Origin: Halalkalibacter krulwichiae | GTDB lineage: Bacteria > Bacillota > Bacilli > Bacillales > Bacillaceae_D | Assembly: GCF_002109385.1 (NCBI RefSeq) | Contig: NZ_CP020814.1 | Coordinates: 808,001 to 872,000, forward strand | Reading direction: 5' to 3' | DNA length: 64,000 bases | Shown here: positions 9,166 to 19,966 of the stretch, piece by piece | Position numbering within the stretch: the first letter of the stretch is position 1 | Layout: each line of letters begins with the position of its first letter | Program-made: the position numbers and the translations under genes | Notes under the pieces: generated by a model | Seen by the model: only the letters and a program-made list of their open reading frames with translations | The model's database searches: none | Told to the model about the DNA's origin: nothing

Positions 9166-9180
9166 TGAATGAACGAATGG

Positions 9181-9211
9181 AAAGAGCAGTGAAATTCACT
9201 GCTCTTTTTTT
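9181..9211 (+). terminator. Terminator of coxA
   Basis: Stem AAAGAGCAGTGAA/TTCACTGCTCTTT followed by a run of T. Confidence 0.88.
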
Positions 9212-9367
9212 ATTGCTATCATACTTATAACTTTGATGCCTTATTTCTGGAAAAGCTTCTTTATTTAAGCGAATGAATCCTTCCAAAAGTGGGCAAGATT
9301 AGTTTATGAATGGAAGTAGAATTAAATCAAGTGAAATTAAATTTTAAAACATGGTGGTGACGAGCTG

Positions 9368-9928
9368 ATGAAGAAACTATATCATATTCAGCGAAGCATG
9401 TTTACCTTATTTGTAAGTGTTTTTTTTGTAGTTACGGGATCACTTATTTGGAATACAACGGTAATCGAGGGTAAGCTAAACACTAATAGTGAGGAGCAAG
9501 AAGCGATGCCTGCAGTGAATCCTCATACCATTGATGTGATTTTAGAACGTGTTTATTTAGATGGAGAAATGAGTCAAGAACGAATTAAGGAAACAATTTG
9601 GTCTATTGAGGATTTCTGGGCTTTTTATGACGACTGGGTACTAATTGACCAAAATGAAAATGAAATGATCTTTAGAAAAGAAATAAATGATATTTCTCCT
9701 TTGTTGAAAATGAATGGTTACTTTGGAATTACAGAAGATGGAACGTTATCGATTTATGAGGGAGAACCAAATAAAGACAAGATAATCCAATCTTTTTTTC
9801 AATTGGATACGACCAAACTTAAAAGCAAACAACGGATGGAACTAGTTAGAGGGATACCCGTTCAAGATTTAAAACATTATGAAGAAGTATTACAGGTATT
9901 CGCAGAATACAAATCAAAGCAGATGTAA
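9368..9928 (+). CDS. bofC: BofC, forespore inhibitor of SpoIVB signalling
   Basis: In B. subtilis BofC is made in the forespore and delays the SpoIVB protease that triggers pro-sigma-K processing. The 186 residues start with a signal or anchor segment (about 10-30: MFTLFVSVFFVVTGSLIW), then the two BofC domains (IDVILERVYLDGEMSQE; YFGITEDGTLSIYEGEP near residue 118). Its place just ahead of ruvA agrees with B. subtilis. Slightly longer than the B. subtilis protein. A sigma-G promoter is expected, but I could not point to a convincing one. Confidence 0.88.
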   Translation: MKKLYHIQRSMFTLFVSVFFVVTGSLIWNTTVIEGKLNTNSEEQEAMPAVNPHTIDVILERVYLDGEMSQERIKETIWSIEDFWAFYDDWVLIDQNENEMIFRKEINDISPLLKMNGYFGITEDGTLSIYEGEPNKDKIIQSFFQLDTTKLKSKQRMELVRGIPVQDLKHYEEVLQVFAEYKSKQM

Positions 9929-9933
9929 AGAAA

Positions 9934-9973
9934 GGGTGGCTCATATCGTAAAGAATGAGTCACTCATTTTTTT
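9934..9973 (+). terminator. Terminator of bofC
   Basis: An 11-bp stem with two G-T pairs (GGGTGGCTCAT/ATGAGTCACTC) followed by seven T. Confidence 0.8.
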
Positions 9974-10027
9974 GTTCTTATGCTAAAATAGAAATAAATG
10001 TTCGTATTAGAGAGGGAGAGCACACAA

Positions 10028-10633
10028 TTGATTGAATATGTAAAGGGAACGTTAATCGATATAAGTACTCAATATGTAGTAATAGATCATCAAGGATTAG
10101 GCTATCAAATTTATTGCCCGAATCCATATGTATATCAAAGTGATCTTGAGAAGGATTGCTTAATTTATACGTACCACTATGTAAGAGAAGACTTAATTCG
10201 ATTATACGGTTTTAAGACTAAGGATGAACGAGCTTTGTTTGAAAAATTACTAAATGTATCAGGGATTGGTCCAAAGGGGGCACTAGCTATTTTAGCTTCG
10301 GGGCAGCCTGAACATGTGGTTCAGGCAATTGAAGAAGAAGATGAAGCATTCCTTATTAAATTTCCGGGTGTTGGTAAAAAGACTGCACGACAAATTATTT
10401 TAGATTTAAAAGGGAAACTTGATGAGTTTGCACCAAACTTACTGAAACAAGAGGCCCTAACGTTTAAACCTTCTACAAAGGAAAATAACGAATTGTTAGA
10501 AGCGTTAGAAGCACTACGAGCCTTAGGATATGTGGAAAAAGAACTGAAAAAGGTGAAGCCGAAATTAGAAGAAGAAGAGATGACTATTGACGCTTATATT
10601 AAGAAGGCCCTGCAATTAATGTTAAAGGGGTAG
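10028..10633 (+). CDS. ruvA: Holliday junction helicase subunit RuvA
   Basis: Binds four-way junctions and loads the RuvB motor. TTG at 10028 gives [11 protein letters not shown], the family start, with GGGAG upstream and 201 residues; the open frame extends 30 bases further but without support. The N-terminal OB fold runs to about 65, then helix-hairpin-helix motifs ([33 protein letters not shown]), an acidic linker, and a C-terminal RuvB-binding domain ([12 protein letters not shown]). Only 15 bases separate it from ruvB. Confidence 0.96.
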   Translation: MIEYVKGTLIDISTQYVVIDHQGLGYQIYCPNPYVYQSDLEKDCLIYTYHYVREDLIRLYGFKTKDERALFEKLLNVSGIGPKGALAILASGQPEHVVQAIEEEDEAFLIKFPGVGKKTARQIILDLKGKLDEFAPNLLKQEALTFKPSTKENNELLEALEALRALGYVEKELKKVKPKLEEEEMTIDAYIKKALQLMLKG

Positions 10634-10648
10634 CAAGGAGGGAGACAC

Positions 10649-11650
10649 TTGGAAGAACGAATGATTTCAGCTGAAGCTCAGGGCATGGAAGACACACTTG
10701 ACCAGTCGATTAGACCAAATAACCTTAAACAATATATAGGGCAAGAAAAAGTGAAGAGTAACCTTCATGTCTTTATGGAAGCAGCGAGGATGCGTGAAGA
10801 ATGCTTAGATCATGTGCTTTTATACGGTCCTCCAGGTCTAGGAAAAACGACTTTGTCCAGTATTATTGCAAATGAAATGGGCGTTCAAATGCGTACTACA
10901 TCAGGTCCTGCAATTGAGCGTCCCGGTGATTTAGCTGCCATTTTAACAGCGCTAGAACCAGGTGATGTGTTATTTATTGATGAAATCCACAGATTAAATC
11001 GGATGGTGGAAGAAGTACTCTATCCAGCAATGGAAGACTTTTGTCTTGATATCGTAATAGGGAAAGGACCTACTGCAAGGTCAGTTCGATTAGATCTTCC
11101 ACCCTTTACGCTTGTAGGAGCAACGACAAGAGCTGGGATGTTATCTGCTCCTTTGCGAGACCGTTTTGGAGTTTTAGCGCGACTTGAGTATTATACTGAA
11201 TCAGAATTGGCCATTATAATAAAAAGGACTGCTGAGATTTTCGAAACGGAAATAGACGAGAAAGCTGCAGTTGAAATTGCAAGAAGATCGCGTGGTACCC
11301 CTCGTATCGCAAACCGCTTACTTAGAAGGGTTCGTGATTTTGCACAAGTTAAAGGAGATGGAATCATCACGCTTGAACTAGCACAAAATTCTTTGGAACA
11401 ACTACAGGTGGACCGTCTCGGTCTTGACCATATCGACCATAAATTACTTTTTGGCATGATTGAGAAGTATCGCGGTGGACCAGTTGGAATTGAAACAATT
11501 TCGGCTACAATTGGTGAAGAACCTGATACAATCGAGGATGTTTATGAACCATATTTACTTCAAATTGGGTTTATCCAACGAACTCCTAGGGGGAGAATTG
11601 TAACACCAGCATGTTATCAACATTTTAACATGGAGGTGCCAGGTCCATGA
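10649..11650 (+). CDS. ruvB: Holliday junction branch migration ATPase RuvB
   Basis: Hexameric AAA+ motor that drives branch migration with RuvA. TTG 10649 follows AAGGAGGGAG; 333 residues. Walker A GPPGLGKT at 60-67, Walker B LFIDEIHR at about 108-115, sensor 1 [11 protein letters not shown], arginine finger in LRDRFG, and a C-terminal winged helix ([17 protein letters not shown] to [14 protein letters not shown]). Its stop overlaps the next start (ATGA). Confidence 0.97.
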   Translation: MEERMISAEAQGMEDTLDQSIRPNNLKQYIGQEKVKSNLHVFMEAARMREECLDHVLLYGPPGLGKTTLSSIIANEMGVQMRTTSGPAIERPGDLAAILTALEPGDVLFIDEIHRLNRMVEEVLYPAMEDFCLDIVIGKGPTARSVRLDLPPFTLVGATTRAGMLSAPLRDRFGVLARLEYYTESELAIIIKRTAEIFETEIDEKAAVEIARRSRGTPRIANRLLRRVRDFAQVKGDGIITLELAQNSLEQLQVDRLGLDHIDHKLLFGMIEKYRGGPVGIETISATIGEEPDTIEDVYEPYLLQIGFIQRTPRGRIVTPACYQHFNMEVPGP

Positions 11651-11865
11651 GTTTCTTCCCGAAGGTATTAATTGCAGTGGGTGCTCTTTGTATAATTATT
11701 GGCGTGCTATGGTTAGTGATTGGAAGGGTAATTCCTCTTGGAAAGTTGCCTGGGGATATATTAATTAAGCGAGAAAATTCGACCTTTTACTTTCCGATTA
11801 TGACAAGCATTATAATTAGCATTCTTTTGTCATTGTTGTTCTTGATTGTTGGTCGATTTCGCTAA
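11647..11865 (+). CDS. DUF2905 small membrane protein
   Basis: A 72-residue protein with two membrane helices (about 6-27 and 48-68) joined by the conserved [20 protein letters not shown] stretch typical of DUF2905. Translationally coupled to ruvB by a 4-base overlap. Function unknown. Confidence 0.88.
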   Translation: MSFFPKVLIAVGALCIIIGVLWLVIGRVIPLGKLPGDILIKRENSTFYFPIMTSIIISILLSLLFLIVGRFR

Positions 11866-11966
11866 TTTGTTGCATCATGAATAGAGTTCCGGTATGATAA
11901 CAAAGATATGATTATGGACGGTTATTTAAGATTTTTAAAAATGAATTATAAAAGGTGAATTAAAAC

Positions 11967-12992
11967 ATGAATGTAGAAGACTTTTCTTTTGACTTACCAG
12001 AGGAATTAATTGCCCAGACGCCGCTCCCAGACAGGACGGCGTCTCGTTTGCTTGTACTTGATAAAAAGACAGGCGAGACAAAAGACTGCCAATTTGTTTC
12101 TATTATTGACGAGTTAAATGAGGGAGACTGTTTAGTTTTAAACGATACAAGAGTATTACCAGCGAGGTTATACGGAATTAAAGCAGATACAGGCGCTAAT
12201 ATTGAAGTCTTATTATTGAAGCAAGTAGAGGGAGATCTATGGGAAACTCTTGTTAAGCCTGCTAAAAGGGTAAAAAAAGGGACGAAGATTCAGTTCGGAG
12301 ATGGAAGACTAGTTGCAGTGTGTACTGGAGAAGCAGATCATGGTGGACGCATTCTCCGGATGGAGTATAGTGGAATCTTTCATGAGGTATTAGATGCACT
12401 TGGTGAGATGCCATTGCCGCCTTATATAAAGGAAACACTCCCAGATCAGGAGAGATATCAGACTGTATTTGCTAAAAATAGGGGATCTGCGGCTGCTCCC
12501 ACAGCAGGATTACATTTTACGAACGAACTACTTGAGAAAATTAAACAAAAGGGAGTACATATTGCCTTTATCACTCTTCATGTTGGACTTGGGACATTTC
12601 GACCGGTAAGTGTGGAGAAGATAGAAGAACACGAAATGCATTCTGAGTTTTATCAAATGAGTGCTGGAACGGCACAACTACTTCAGTCAGTAAGGGAAAA
12701 TAATAAACGTGTCATTGCAGTAGGCACGACATCGGCAAGAACTTTGGAAACCATTGTGAGCGAGCATGGAGACTATAAAGAAGCATCAGGTTGGACATCT
12801 ATTTTTATTTATCCAGGATACGATGTTAAAGGTTTCGATGGATTGCTTACAAATTTCCATTTGCCGAAATCGACTTTAGTTATGCTTGTAAGTGCGGTTG
12901 CAGGAAGAGAGCATATTTTGAATGCTTATCGTCATGCTGTGAAAGAGCGATATCGTTTCTTCAGTTTTGGAGATGCGATGTTCATTCGATAA
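11967..12992 (+). CDS. queA: S-adenosylmethionine:tRNA ribosyltransferase-isomerase
   Basis: Transfers and isomerises the ribosyl part of SAM onto preQ1-tRNA to give epoxyqueuosine. 341 residues starting [20 protein letters not shown], with the family signatures [26 protein letters not shown] and [14 protein letters not shown]. It precedes tgt, which makes its substrate, so the two form the queuosine operon. Confidence 0.97.
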   Translation: MNVEDFSFDLPEELIAQTPLPDRTASRLLVLDKKTGETKDCQFVSIIDELNEGDCLVLNDTRVLPARLYGIKADTGANIEVLLLKQVEGDLWETLVKPAKRVKKGTKIQFGDGRLVAVCTGEADHGGRILRMEYSGIFHEVLDALGEMPLPPYIKETLPDQERYQTVFAKNRGSAAAPTAGLHFTNELLEKIKQKGVHIAFITLHVGLGTFRPVSVEKIEEHEMHSEFYQMSAGTAQLLQSVRENNKRVIAVGTTSARTLETIVSEHGDYKEASGWTSIFIYPGYDVKGFDGLLTNFHLPKSTLVMLVSAVAGREHILNAYRHAVKERYRFFSFGDAMFIR

Positions 12993-13022
12993 AATAACAA
13001 ATTTATATGCGGCAATGAATAA

Positions 13023-14176
<1,154 letters not shown>

Positions 14177-14244
14177 AAGAGAGTATCACAATAATCGTAC
14201 GAATGAGGTGTCTAAACGTTTTATTAATGAAAGGGGGAAATTTA

Positions 14245-14508
14245 ATGGAGCTTTTTGGAACTCTACTTCCGCTGATCTTAATGTTTGCGATCTTTTACTT
14301 CTTACTAATTCGTCCACAACAAAAGAAGCAGAAGCAAATCCGTGAGATGCATAGCTCACTACAGCGTGGAGATAAGATTATTACAATTGGAGGGCTTCAC
14401 GGAACGATTGATTCTGTTGATGAAGATGTGATGGTCATTCTTGTTAATGATAATCGTAAGCTAACGTTTGATCGTGCAGCGGTTCGTGAAGTAGTTAATC
14501 CTGATTGA
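14245..14508 (+). CDS. yajC: YajC, preprotein translocase accessory subunit
   Basis: Small Sec-associated membrane protein. ATG 14245 follows GAAAGGGGGAAA and gives 87 residues; 14 upstream codons are open but overlap the tgt tail region and lack a ribosome site. One helix (about 4-21), then IRPQQKKQKQIREM and the conserved GDKIITIGGLHGTI. In B. subtilis it is yrbF, in the same place. Confidence 0.94.
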   Translation: MELFGTLLPLILMFAIFYFLLIRPQQKKQKQIREMHSSLQRGDKIITIGGLHGTIDSVDEDVMVILVNDNRKLTFDRAAVREVVNPD

Positions 14509-14518
14509 TAATACATAG

Positions 14519-14547
14519 AAAAGCGCAAGCTATTAGCTTGCGCTTTT
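14519..14547. terminator. Bidirectional terminator between yajC and yrzE
   Basis: Perfect 12-bp stem AAAAGCGCAAGC/GCTTGCGCTTTT with a 5-base loop; A and T runs on both sides allow use from either direction. Confidence 0.92.
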
Positions 14548-14569
14548 CTGTTGTTGTAGAACTTCTATT

Positions 14570-14947
14570 TTATTTATTACTCGAAAGGTTCACCCCGATG
14601 ATACCTCCAATAGCAGCTGCAACAATGTAACCCCCGTGATACATATACTGCTCACTTGTAAAACTGTTGTTGTAGCCTAAATATTGAATTAAGAATGTCA
14701 AAAGTGAAAACAACAGTGCTGTTACTGCTCCAGCAATCCACCCTTTCTCCTTAGCTTTTCCACCAGAAATCATACCACCTATAAACATTGTGACAAATGC
14801 AACGACTGTAATGAGCCAGCTCACGGACTGTTCAGTAAGAGAAGTAAATGTTAAAACGAGAGATACAATCAAACTAAAAGAAAGGGCCACTACAAGAATT
14901 GTTGTTAAGCCAAATAATACTGCAGGAAGAAAACCTCTGTAAGCCAT
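14570..14947 (-). CDS. yrzE: TIGR04086 family membrane protein (YrzE-like)
   Basis: A 125-residue protein with four predicted membrane helices and a glycine-rich MFIGGMISGGKAKEKGW loop between the second and third, the hallmark of this Firmicutes family. The start at 14947 has GGAGG five bases upstream; an in-frame TTG at 14965 would overlap the ribosome site. The place next to yajC matches B. subtilis. Function unknown. Confidence 0.8.
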   Translation of the reverse strand: MAYRGFLPAVLFGLTTILVVALSFSLIVSLVLTFTSLTEQSVSWLITVVAFVTMFIGGMISGGKAKEKGWIAGAVTALLFSLLTFLIQYLGYNNSFTSEQYMYHGGYIVAAAIGGIIGVNLSSNK

Positions 14948-15099
14948 GCCTCCATCTCCTTTCAAAATTAAAAGTAGGCTTACTACAGCTTATTCGGGCT
15001 TGTTCATAATAGACTTATTATTTGTTTGTCTACTGAAATAGGACATGTTTCCAATTAGCTTGTCATAGAATGTAGAAATGCGAGGAGAGGAGAACAGAC

Positions 15100-16389
15100 A
15101 TGGGGGTAACCTTAGCTTTAATCATTTTTCTTTGCAGTTATTTTTTTATTATTACTGAAAAGTTAAATCGAGCAGTCATCGCCTGTTTTGGTGGTGTCCT
15201 TATGCTCGTTTTTAATGTGTATGAGATAAATGCTGCGTTCTTACAACATATTGATTGGCATACAATCACTCTTTTGCTTGCAATGATGATTCTTGTTTCA
15301 ATTACAAGTCAAAGTGGTTTCTTTGAATATGTCGCTGTGTCTTTGGCTAAAAGTGTTCGTGGTCGGCCAGTTCCATTATTAGTAGCCATTTCATCTTTAA
15401 CAGCATTTGGGTCTGCGTTCTTAAATAACGTTACAACGGTTTTATTAATTGTTCCAATCGTCTTTACATTAACATCATTATTAAAGCTTCCGGCGGTCCC
15501 ATTTTTAATAACGATCGTGATGGCTTCAAATATTGGTGGAACGGCAACATTAATTGGAGATCCGCCAAATCTGATGATTGGTCAAGCTGTCAGTCACCTA
15601 ACATTTAATGATTTTCTTATTCATTTAAGTCCTGTTGTTCTTATCATATTTGCGGTTGTTATTACGGGTTTGGTTGCTTTGTATAGAAAGCAGTTAATTG
15701 TTTCAAGAGAAGATCAAGCGAAAATACTTGCAATTGACCCAGCTACATATATTAAGGACTACAAATTACTCATAAAATCCGTATCTGTTTTAGCGTTAAC
15801 AACACTTGGATTTATCATTCAGCCGTTTATTATGGTAGAGCTAACAAGCATTGCAATGGTAGGGGCTTTACTTCTTATGTTACTTACACATGAAGAGCAA
15901 GATATGGAAGAAGTGTTTAAATCGGTAGAGTGGGTAACGTTGTTTTTCTTTATTGGATTGTTTATGTTAGTGGGAGGATTAAAAGAAGTTGGAATTATTG
16001 ATGAAATATCTAAATCGATCATTTATTACACAGAAGGAGATTTACCTAAGACAGCTCTTTTCATTCTATGGGGGTCTGGTATTCTTTCCGGGTTTGTCGA
16101 TAATATCCCGTTTGTAGCGGCAATGATTCCAGTAATTTTAGAGTTTCAGGAGTTCGGTATGAATAATTTGGAACCTTTATGGTGGGCTCTTGCTCTTGGT
16201 GCGTGTTTAGGTGGGAATGCTACGATTATTGGAGCCACGGCTAATGTTATCGTTGCTGGGATGGCTGTGAAAGCCAAACATCCTTTTAGTTATTGGGAGT
16301 TTTTAAAAGTAGGTTTGCCGGTTGCGATTGTATCCTTTATTATCTCTACTGTGTATTTGTATATTCGTTATTTAAACCAGTTTATTTAA
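15100..16389 (+). CDS. ArsB/NhaD-type (ion transporter superfamily) permease
   Basis: A 429-residue polytopic protein with 11-12 hydrophobic segments. Conserved IT-superfamily motifs include SAFLNNVTTVLLIVPIV, NIGGTATLIGDPPNLMIG and, in the second half, SGFVDNIPFVAAMIPVI and GACLGGNATIIGATANVIVAG. The duplicated N(N)VT/D-N-P hairpins are typical of arsenite, Na+/H+ and P-protein-like transporters. Substrate cannot be named from sequence; there is no ars gene nearby. ATG 15100 follows GAGGAGAGGAG. Confidence 0.85.
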   Translation: MGVTLALIIFLCSYFFIITEKLNRAVIACFGGVLMLVFNVYEINAAFLQHIDWHTITLLLAMMILVSITSQSGFFEYVAVSLAKSVRGRPVPLLVAISSLTAFGSAFLNNVTTVLLIVPIVFTLTSLLKLPAVPFLITIVMASNIGGTATLIGDPPNLMIGQAVSHLTFNDFLIHLSPVVLIIFAVVITGLVALYRKQLIVSREDQAKILAIDPATYIKDYKLLIKSVSVLALTTLGFIIQPFIMVELTSIAMVGALLLMLLTHEEQDMEEVFKSVEWVTLFFFIGLFMLVGGLKEVGIIDEISKSIIYYTEGDLPKTALFILWGSGILSGFVDNIPFVAAMIPVILEFQEFGMNNLEPLWWALALGACLGGNATIIGATANVIVAGMAVKAKHPFSYWEFLKVGLPVAIVSFIISTVYLYIRYLNQFI

Positions 16390-16467
16390 TTGTCAAAAGC
16401 TTCAAATCATGTGTTCGTCTCCTTCGGTCATACTATGCTTAGATATGTCACAAGGAGGAGAATAACG

Positions 16468-17121
16468 ATGGATTATATGACAATTATGCTCAGAACGATA
16501 TTCATCTATTTTATCATTCTCTTTGTGTTGCGATTTATGGGGAAACGAGAAATTGGCCAATTATCGGTGTTAGACTTTGTTGTTTCCATTATGATTGCAG
16601 AGCTTGCAGTGGTATCAATAGAAAATATAGATGTCCCCATGATGTATTCAATTATCCCGATTGGCATTCTATCGGCCATTCAAATTATATTAGCCTTAGT
16701 CTCATTAAAAAATAATCAATTAAGAAAGTTAATTGACGGTAAGCCCTCAGTACTTATTAATGAAGGGAAGATAGACGAGCGTGAAATGAGAAAGCAAAGA
16801 TACAATTTTGATGATCTTCTTGTCCAGCTAAGGCAAAATAAAATAAGTAAGCTTTCAGATGTCGAATTTGCCATATTAGAGCCTTCAGGTAAATTATCTG
16901 TTATTGAAAAGCAAGATAATGACAATCAACAGCCGATGATGCCATTGCCACTAATATTAGATGGTAAGGTACAAGAAGATCACCTGAAGCAAATTAATCA
17001 AACATCACTGTGGTTACGCCAACAAATGAGAAAGTTAGGCTATCGGGATATAAAGAAAATTTCTTACTGTGCATTAAAGGATCAAGATACCTTTTTTGTC
17101 GATTTAAAAGATGAAAGGTGA
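16468..17121 (+). CDS. yrbG: DUF421 membrane protein (YetF/YrbG family)
   Basis: Members are inner-membrane proteins with an N-terminal three-helix region and a cytoplasmic DUF421 domain of unknown role. ATG 16468 has AAGGAGGAG at proper distance; 26 upstream codons are open but unsupported. Visible: FMGKREIGQLSVLDFVVSIM, then the soluble part from KPSVLINEGKIDEREM. 217 residues, as for B. subtilis YrbG at the same locus. Confidence 0.88.
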   Translation: MDYMTIMLRTIFIYFIILFVLRFMGKREIGQLSVLDFVVSIMIAELAVVSIENIDVPMMYSIIPIGILSAIQIILALVSLKNNQLRKLIDGKPSVLINEGKIDEREMRKQRYNFDDLLVQLRQNKISKLSDVEFAILEPSGKLSVIEKQDNDNQQPMMPLPLILDGKVQEDHLKQINQTSLWLRQQMRKLGYRDIKKISYCALKDQDTFFVDLKDER

Positions 17122-17123
17122 TT

Positions 17124-17156
17124 AAGCTCTTCTCAAAAAAATGAGGAGAGCTTTTT
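17124..17156 (+). terminator. Terminator of the DUF421 gene
   Basis: Stem AAGCTCTTCTCA/TGAGGAGAGCTT with one G-T pair and a loop of A, followed by TTT. Confidence 0.8.
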
Positions 17157-17254
17157 GTGTTTCAAACCTCTCCCTCATATATGTTTGTTATAAGGCTATT
17201 GATTGTGAATTACACATGATGTCATCGACATGGTATGAATACGCAAAAAAAAAC

Positions 17255-17295
17255 GCAAAAAAGGTGTCTCTCCAATAACTTGTTGAGACAACCTT
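17255..17295 (-). terminator. Probable terminator of spoVB
   Basis: Read on the minus strand: arms AAGGTTGTCTC and GAGACACCTT followed by TTTTTGCG. It lies 29 bases beyond the spoVB stop. Confidence 0.65.
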
Positions 17296-17323
17296 GGGTC
17301 ATATAGGATTGTTAAAAAGATAC

Positions 17324-18895
17324 TTATGAACGCGGGAGTAAGGAGCTAAGCCATTTGCCAAACAGTGGAACGCGACTGACCTCTTCTTGTTTTAATAAAC
17401 CGAGTACGAGCATTAATGTGCTATAGAAAACGGTTGTAACAATAATACCTAAAAGTGTTTGCCATAATTGTGGAAGTGATGTAAAAGCATAACCAGCCAC
17501 TAGGAAACCAACCCATGTAGAAGCTGCGATGAGAAGAATGGATTTTACTATCATCTTAGTGTCTACAGTAAAGCTAATTGTTTTAGCAATCGAAGCAAAA
17601 TGAAGCAGTGTCACTAAGACAAAACCAATAACAATAGCTAATGCCGCACCCATTATACCTAAATCAGGTCGAGAAGCAAGTACAAATATTGCAGTAATTT
17701 TAATAACATTGCCAAATAAGCTATTCATCATGGCTGCTTTGGCTAAATCTAATGCTTGTAAAGCAGCTTGGAGCGGGCTTTGAAAATATAGAAAAATGCT
17801 AAAAGGTGCCATTAATTTTAAATAAGTGGCTACAGTAGGAGTATCGTACATTAAATCCATTATCGGTTCTGCGTAAACATATAGGATTACTGCAGATATT
17901 CCACCTGATAACAAAGCTAAACGTAGTGCTTGATTAAGACGGTAATGAATCGTTTTATAATGTTTTTTTGCAGCAGCTTCACTAATGGCAGGAACGAGTG
18001 AAACTGATAAAGAATACGTAATAAAGGTTGGTAACAAAAGAACAGGGATAACAAAGCCAGCTAGCTCTCCGTATTGTTTGGTGGCAATAACGGTAGCGAC
18101 ACCTGCTAGGGCCAAACTTTGAGCAACTACTATTGGTTCAAAAAACAATGAAATTGAACCAATTAACCTGCTCCCGGTTGAGGGCAAAGCGATTGACATA
18201 AGGTCACGAAACGTTTTCTTTCCACCTTTTGCATAAGCGAAAAAGTCGCGGCGTAATTTAAATCGTTTTTTTCTTTTAAACATAAATATCATATAAATTA
18301 AGGAAGCAAGTTCTCCTATTACAACTGATAGCATCGCACCTGCGGCTGCGTATTCAATTCCTAAAGGTAAGAAGGCGGTTGTCATCACAGCAACTAAAGT
18401 AATCCGAACGATCTGTTCAATTACTTGTGAATATGCCGTTGGCTTCATATTTTGCCTTCCTTGGAAATAACCGCGCATCACGGATGACAGCGCAACAATT
18501 GGTACGATAGGAGTAATCGCGATTAGTGGATAATAAGCTCTAGCATCTGTTAAGAAGTTATTTGCAACTATTGGCGCAAATGCTAGCATTGCAATCGTGA
18601 AGAAAATGCTAAGTACACTAGTTACCGATAGAGATACAACTAGGATTCGTTTAATACGTTGTCGGTCATTGGAAGCTTCTGCCTCGGCAACTAGTTTTGA
18701 AATTGCAACTGGTAAGCCGAGTTGTGTCAGGGTGATAACAAGCATTAAAGTCGGGATTGCCATCATGTATAGGCCTACCCCTTCAGCCCCCATAATTCTT
18801 GCAACTACAATTCTATTCACAAAACCTAGAAATCTAGTAATTAGTCCGGCGATAATTAATATCAATGCTCCTTTGAGAAAAGTTTGCTTCGTCAT
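17324..18895 (-). CDS. spoVB: Stage V sporulation protein B, MOP-superfamily flippase
   Basis: Polytopic membrane protein of the MATE/MurJ-like superfamily, needed for spore cortex synthesis and thought to move lipid-linked precursors. 523 residues with about 14 helices; opens MTKQTFLKGALILIIAGLIT and contains RFLGFVNRIVVARIMGAEG, VMRGYFQGRQNMKPTAYSQ and the helix-rich remainder typical of the family. The start at 18895 has GGTAGGGG upstream; a further ATG at 18916 sits on top of that site. A sigma-E-like promoter lies about 50 bases upstream. Confidence 0.92.
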   Translation of the reverse strand: MTKQTFLKGALILIIAGLITRFLGFVNRIVVARIMGAEGVGLYMMAIPTLMLVITLTQLGLPVAISKLVAEAEASNDRQRIKRILVVSLSVTSVLSIFFTIAMLAFAPIVANNFLTDARAYYPLIAITPIVPIVALSSVMRGYFQGRQNMKPTAYSQVIEQIVRITLVAVMTTAFLPLGIEYAAAGAMLSVVIGELASLIYMIFMFKRKKRFKLRRDFFAYAKGGKKTFRDLMSIALPSTGSRLIGSISLFFEPIVVAQSLALAGVATVIATKQYGELAGFVIPVLLLPTFITYSLSVSLVPAISEAAAKKHYKTIHYRLNQALRLALLSGGISAVILYVYAEPIMDLMYDTPTVATYLKLMAPFSIFLYFQSPLQAALQALDLAKAAMMNSLFGNVIKITAIFVLASRPDLGIMGAALAIVIGFVLVTLLHFASIAKTISFTVDTKMIVKSILLIAASTWVGFLVAGYAFTSLPQLWQTLLGIIVTTVFYSTLMLVLGLLKQEEVSRVPLFGKWLSSLLPRS

Positions 18896-18945
18896 GTATA
18901 TAGCCCCTACCTTCATAAAAAAATGATGGATATTTTGCGTTATTA

Positions 18946-18975
18946 TTTATATGCTTATTAGTGGGTCAAGCATGA
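18946..18975 (-). promoter_or_regulatory. Candidate sigma-E promoter of spoVB
   Basis: On the minus strand TCATGCT (18975-18969), 15 bp, then CATATAAA (18953-18946). This partly matches the sigma-E pattern and fits the known mother-cell control of spoVB in B. subtilis. Seen by eye only. Confidence 0.4.
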
Positions 18976-19088
18976 CAAGTACTTATTGATTATTAAAAGC
19001 AATGTAATTATTTAAGTTAACGTAATTAAGATGAAATTTACACACTAGGGGCTATTACACAAAACTTATGAATAGAGGGGATGGAAAT

Positions 19089-19574
19089 ATGAAAGAAACA
19101 ATTAAACAGTTTATATTTGATCATTTTGGGTTTTTACCACCTGAGTTGCTCGTTGTATTTATTTCAGCTTTACCAATTTTAGAATTACGAGGTGGGATCC
19201 CAGTTGCTCACCAACTTGGTTTTAGTTATTGGGAAGCTCTTATTTATGGAATTGGGGGAAACTTACTTCCGATTGTTCCAATTCTTCTTTTGTTTCAACC
19301 GATTAGCAAATGGATGCTGCGCTTTGAGTTTTATAAACGTTTTTACGATTGGCTATATAATCGCACGATGAAGAAGAGCGATAAAGTTGAGAAATTTGGA
19401 GCGATTGGGTTAGTTTTATTCACTGCAGTTCCGTTGCCGACTACGGGTGCATACTCTGCTTGTTTGGCTGCGTTGCTCTTTTTTATTCCGTTTCGTTATG
19501 CTTTTTTCGCTATTACAACAGGAGTATTTATTGCAGGCTTTGGGGTTGCCAGTCTAATGTATTCAGTGTTCTAA
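19089..19574 (+). CDS. COG2426 (small multidrug export-type) membrane protein
   Basis: 161 residues with four to five membrane segments and the family motif ALPILELRGGIPVAHQLGFS near residue 35, plus FTAVPLPTTGAYSACLAALL near 120. Family members are annotated as small multidrug export proteins, but the activity is poorly supported. ATG 19089 follows GAGGGGATGG; an upstream in-frame ATG at 19068 is less likely. Followed after 13 bases by comN. Confidence 0.82.
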   Translation: MKETIKQFIFDHFGFLPPELLVVFISALPILELRGGIPVAHQLGFSYWEALIYGIGGNLLPIVPILLLFQPISKWMLRFEFYKRFYDWLYNRTMKKSDKVEKFGAIGLVLFTAVPLPTTGAYSACLAALLFFIPFRYAFFAITTGVFIAGFGVASLMYSVF

Positions 19575-19587
19575 AGGAGGAAGGAAT

Positions 19588-19863
19588 ATGGGGGAGAAAC
19601 AACAGTTTGAAGTGTGGCGTATAGAAGTTGAACCTGCATTAGAGAGTAAGGTGGATGAATTCCACTTACTTGGTTATAACCGAGCAACTCCCGATGATGT
19701 GTGGGAGTGTGTGTTGTATCAATTAAGAAAAAAAAAGGAATTTACTCATCTTCATGAATTTGTTAATGAAATATTGACACTCCAATCTCATTCGTTTATG
19801 AATTGGTTAACAATTCGATCATATCAGGACCCTAAAGATTGGTTTGCTGAGTTTGAATCTTAG
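19588..19863 (+). CDS. comN: ComN-like post-transcriptional regulator
   Basis: 91-residue protein of the post-transcriptional regulator family; B. subtilis ComN acts on comE mRNA and sits just upstream of secDF, as here. AAAGGAGGAAGG precedes the ATG. The family features are the ALESKVDEFHLLGYNRATPDDVWECV stretch (residues 17-42) and the C-terminal FMNWLTIRSYQDP. Confidence 0.8.
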   Translation: MGEKQQFEVWRIEVEPALESKVDEFHLLGYNRATPDDVWECVLYQLRKKKEFTHLHEFVNEILTLQSHSFMNWLTIRSYQDPKDWFAEFES

Positions 19864-19966
19864 TAAAAATTGACAGAGATTTTTTTAAAAAGCTATAATG
19901 GATCTATTGTGTTAATAAGAGTTCGGGTAAGAAGTGTTGTTTTACATAAGGAGGAAGATAAGGAAT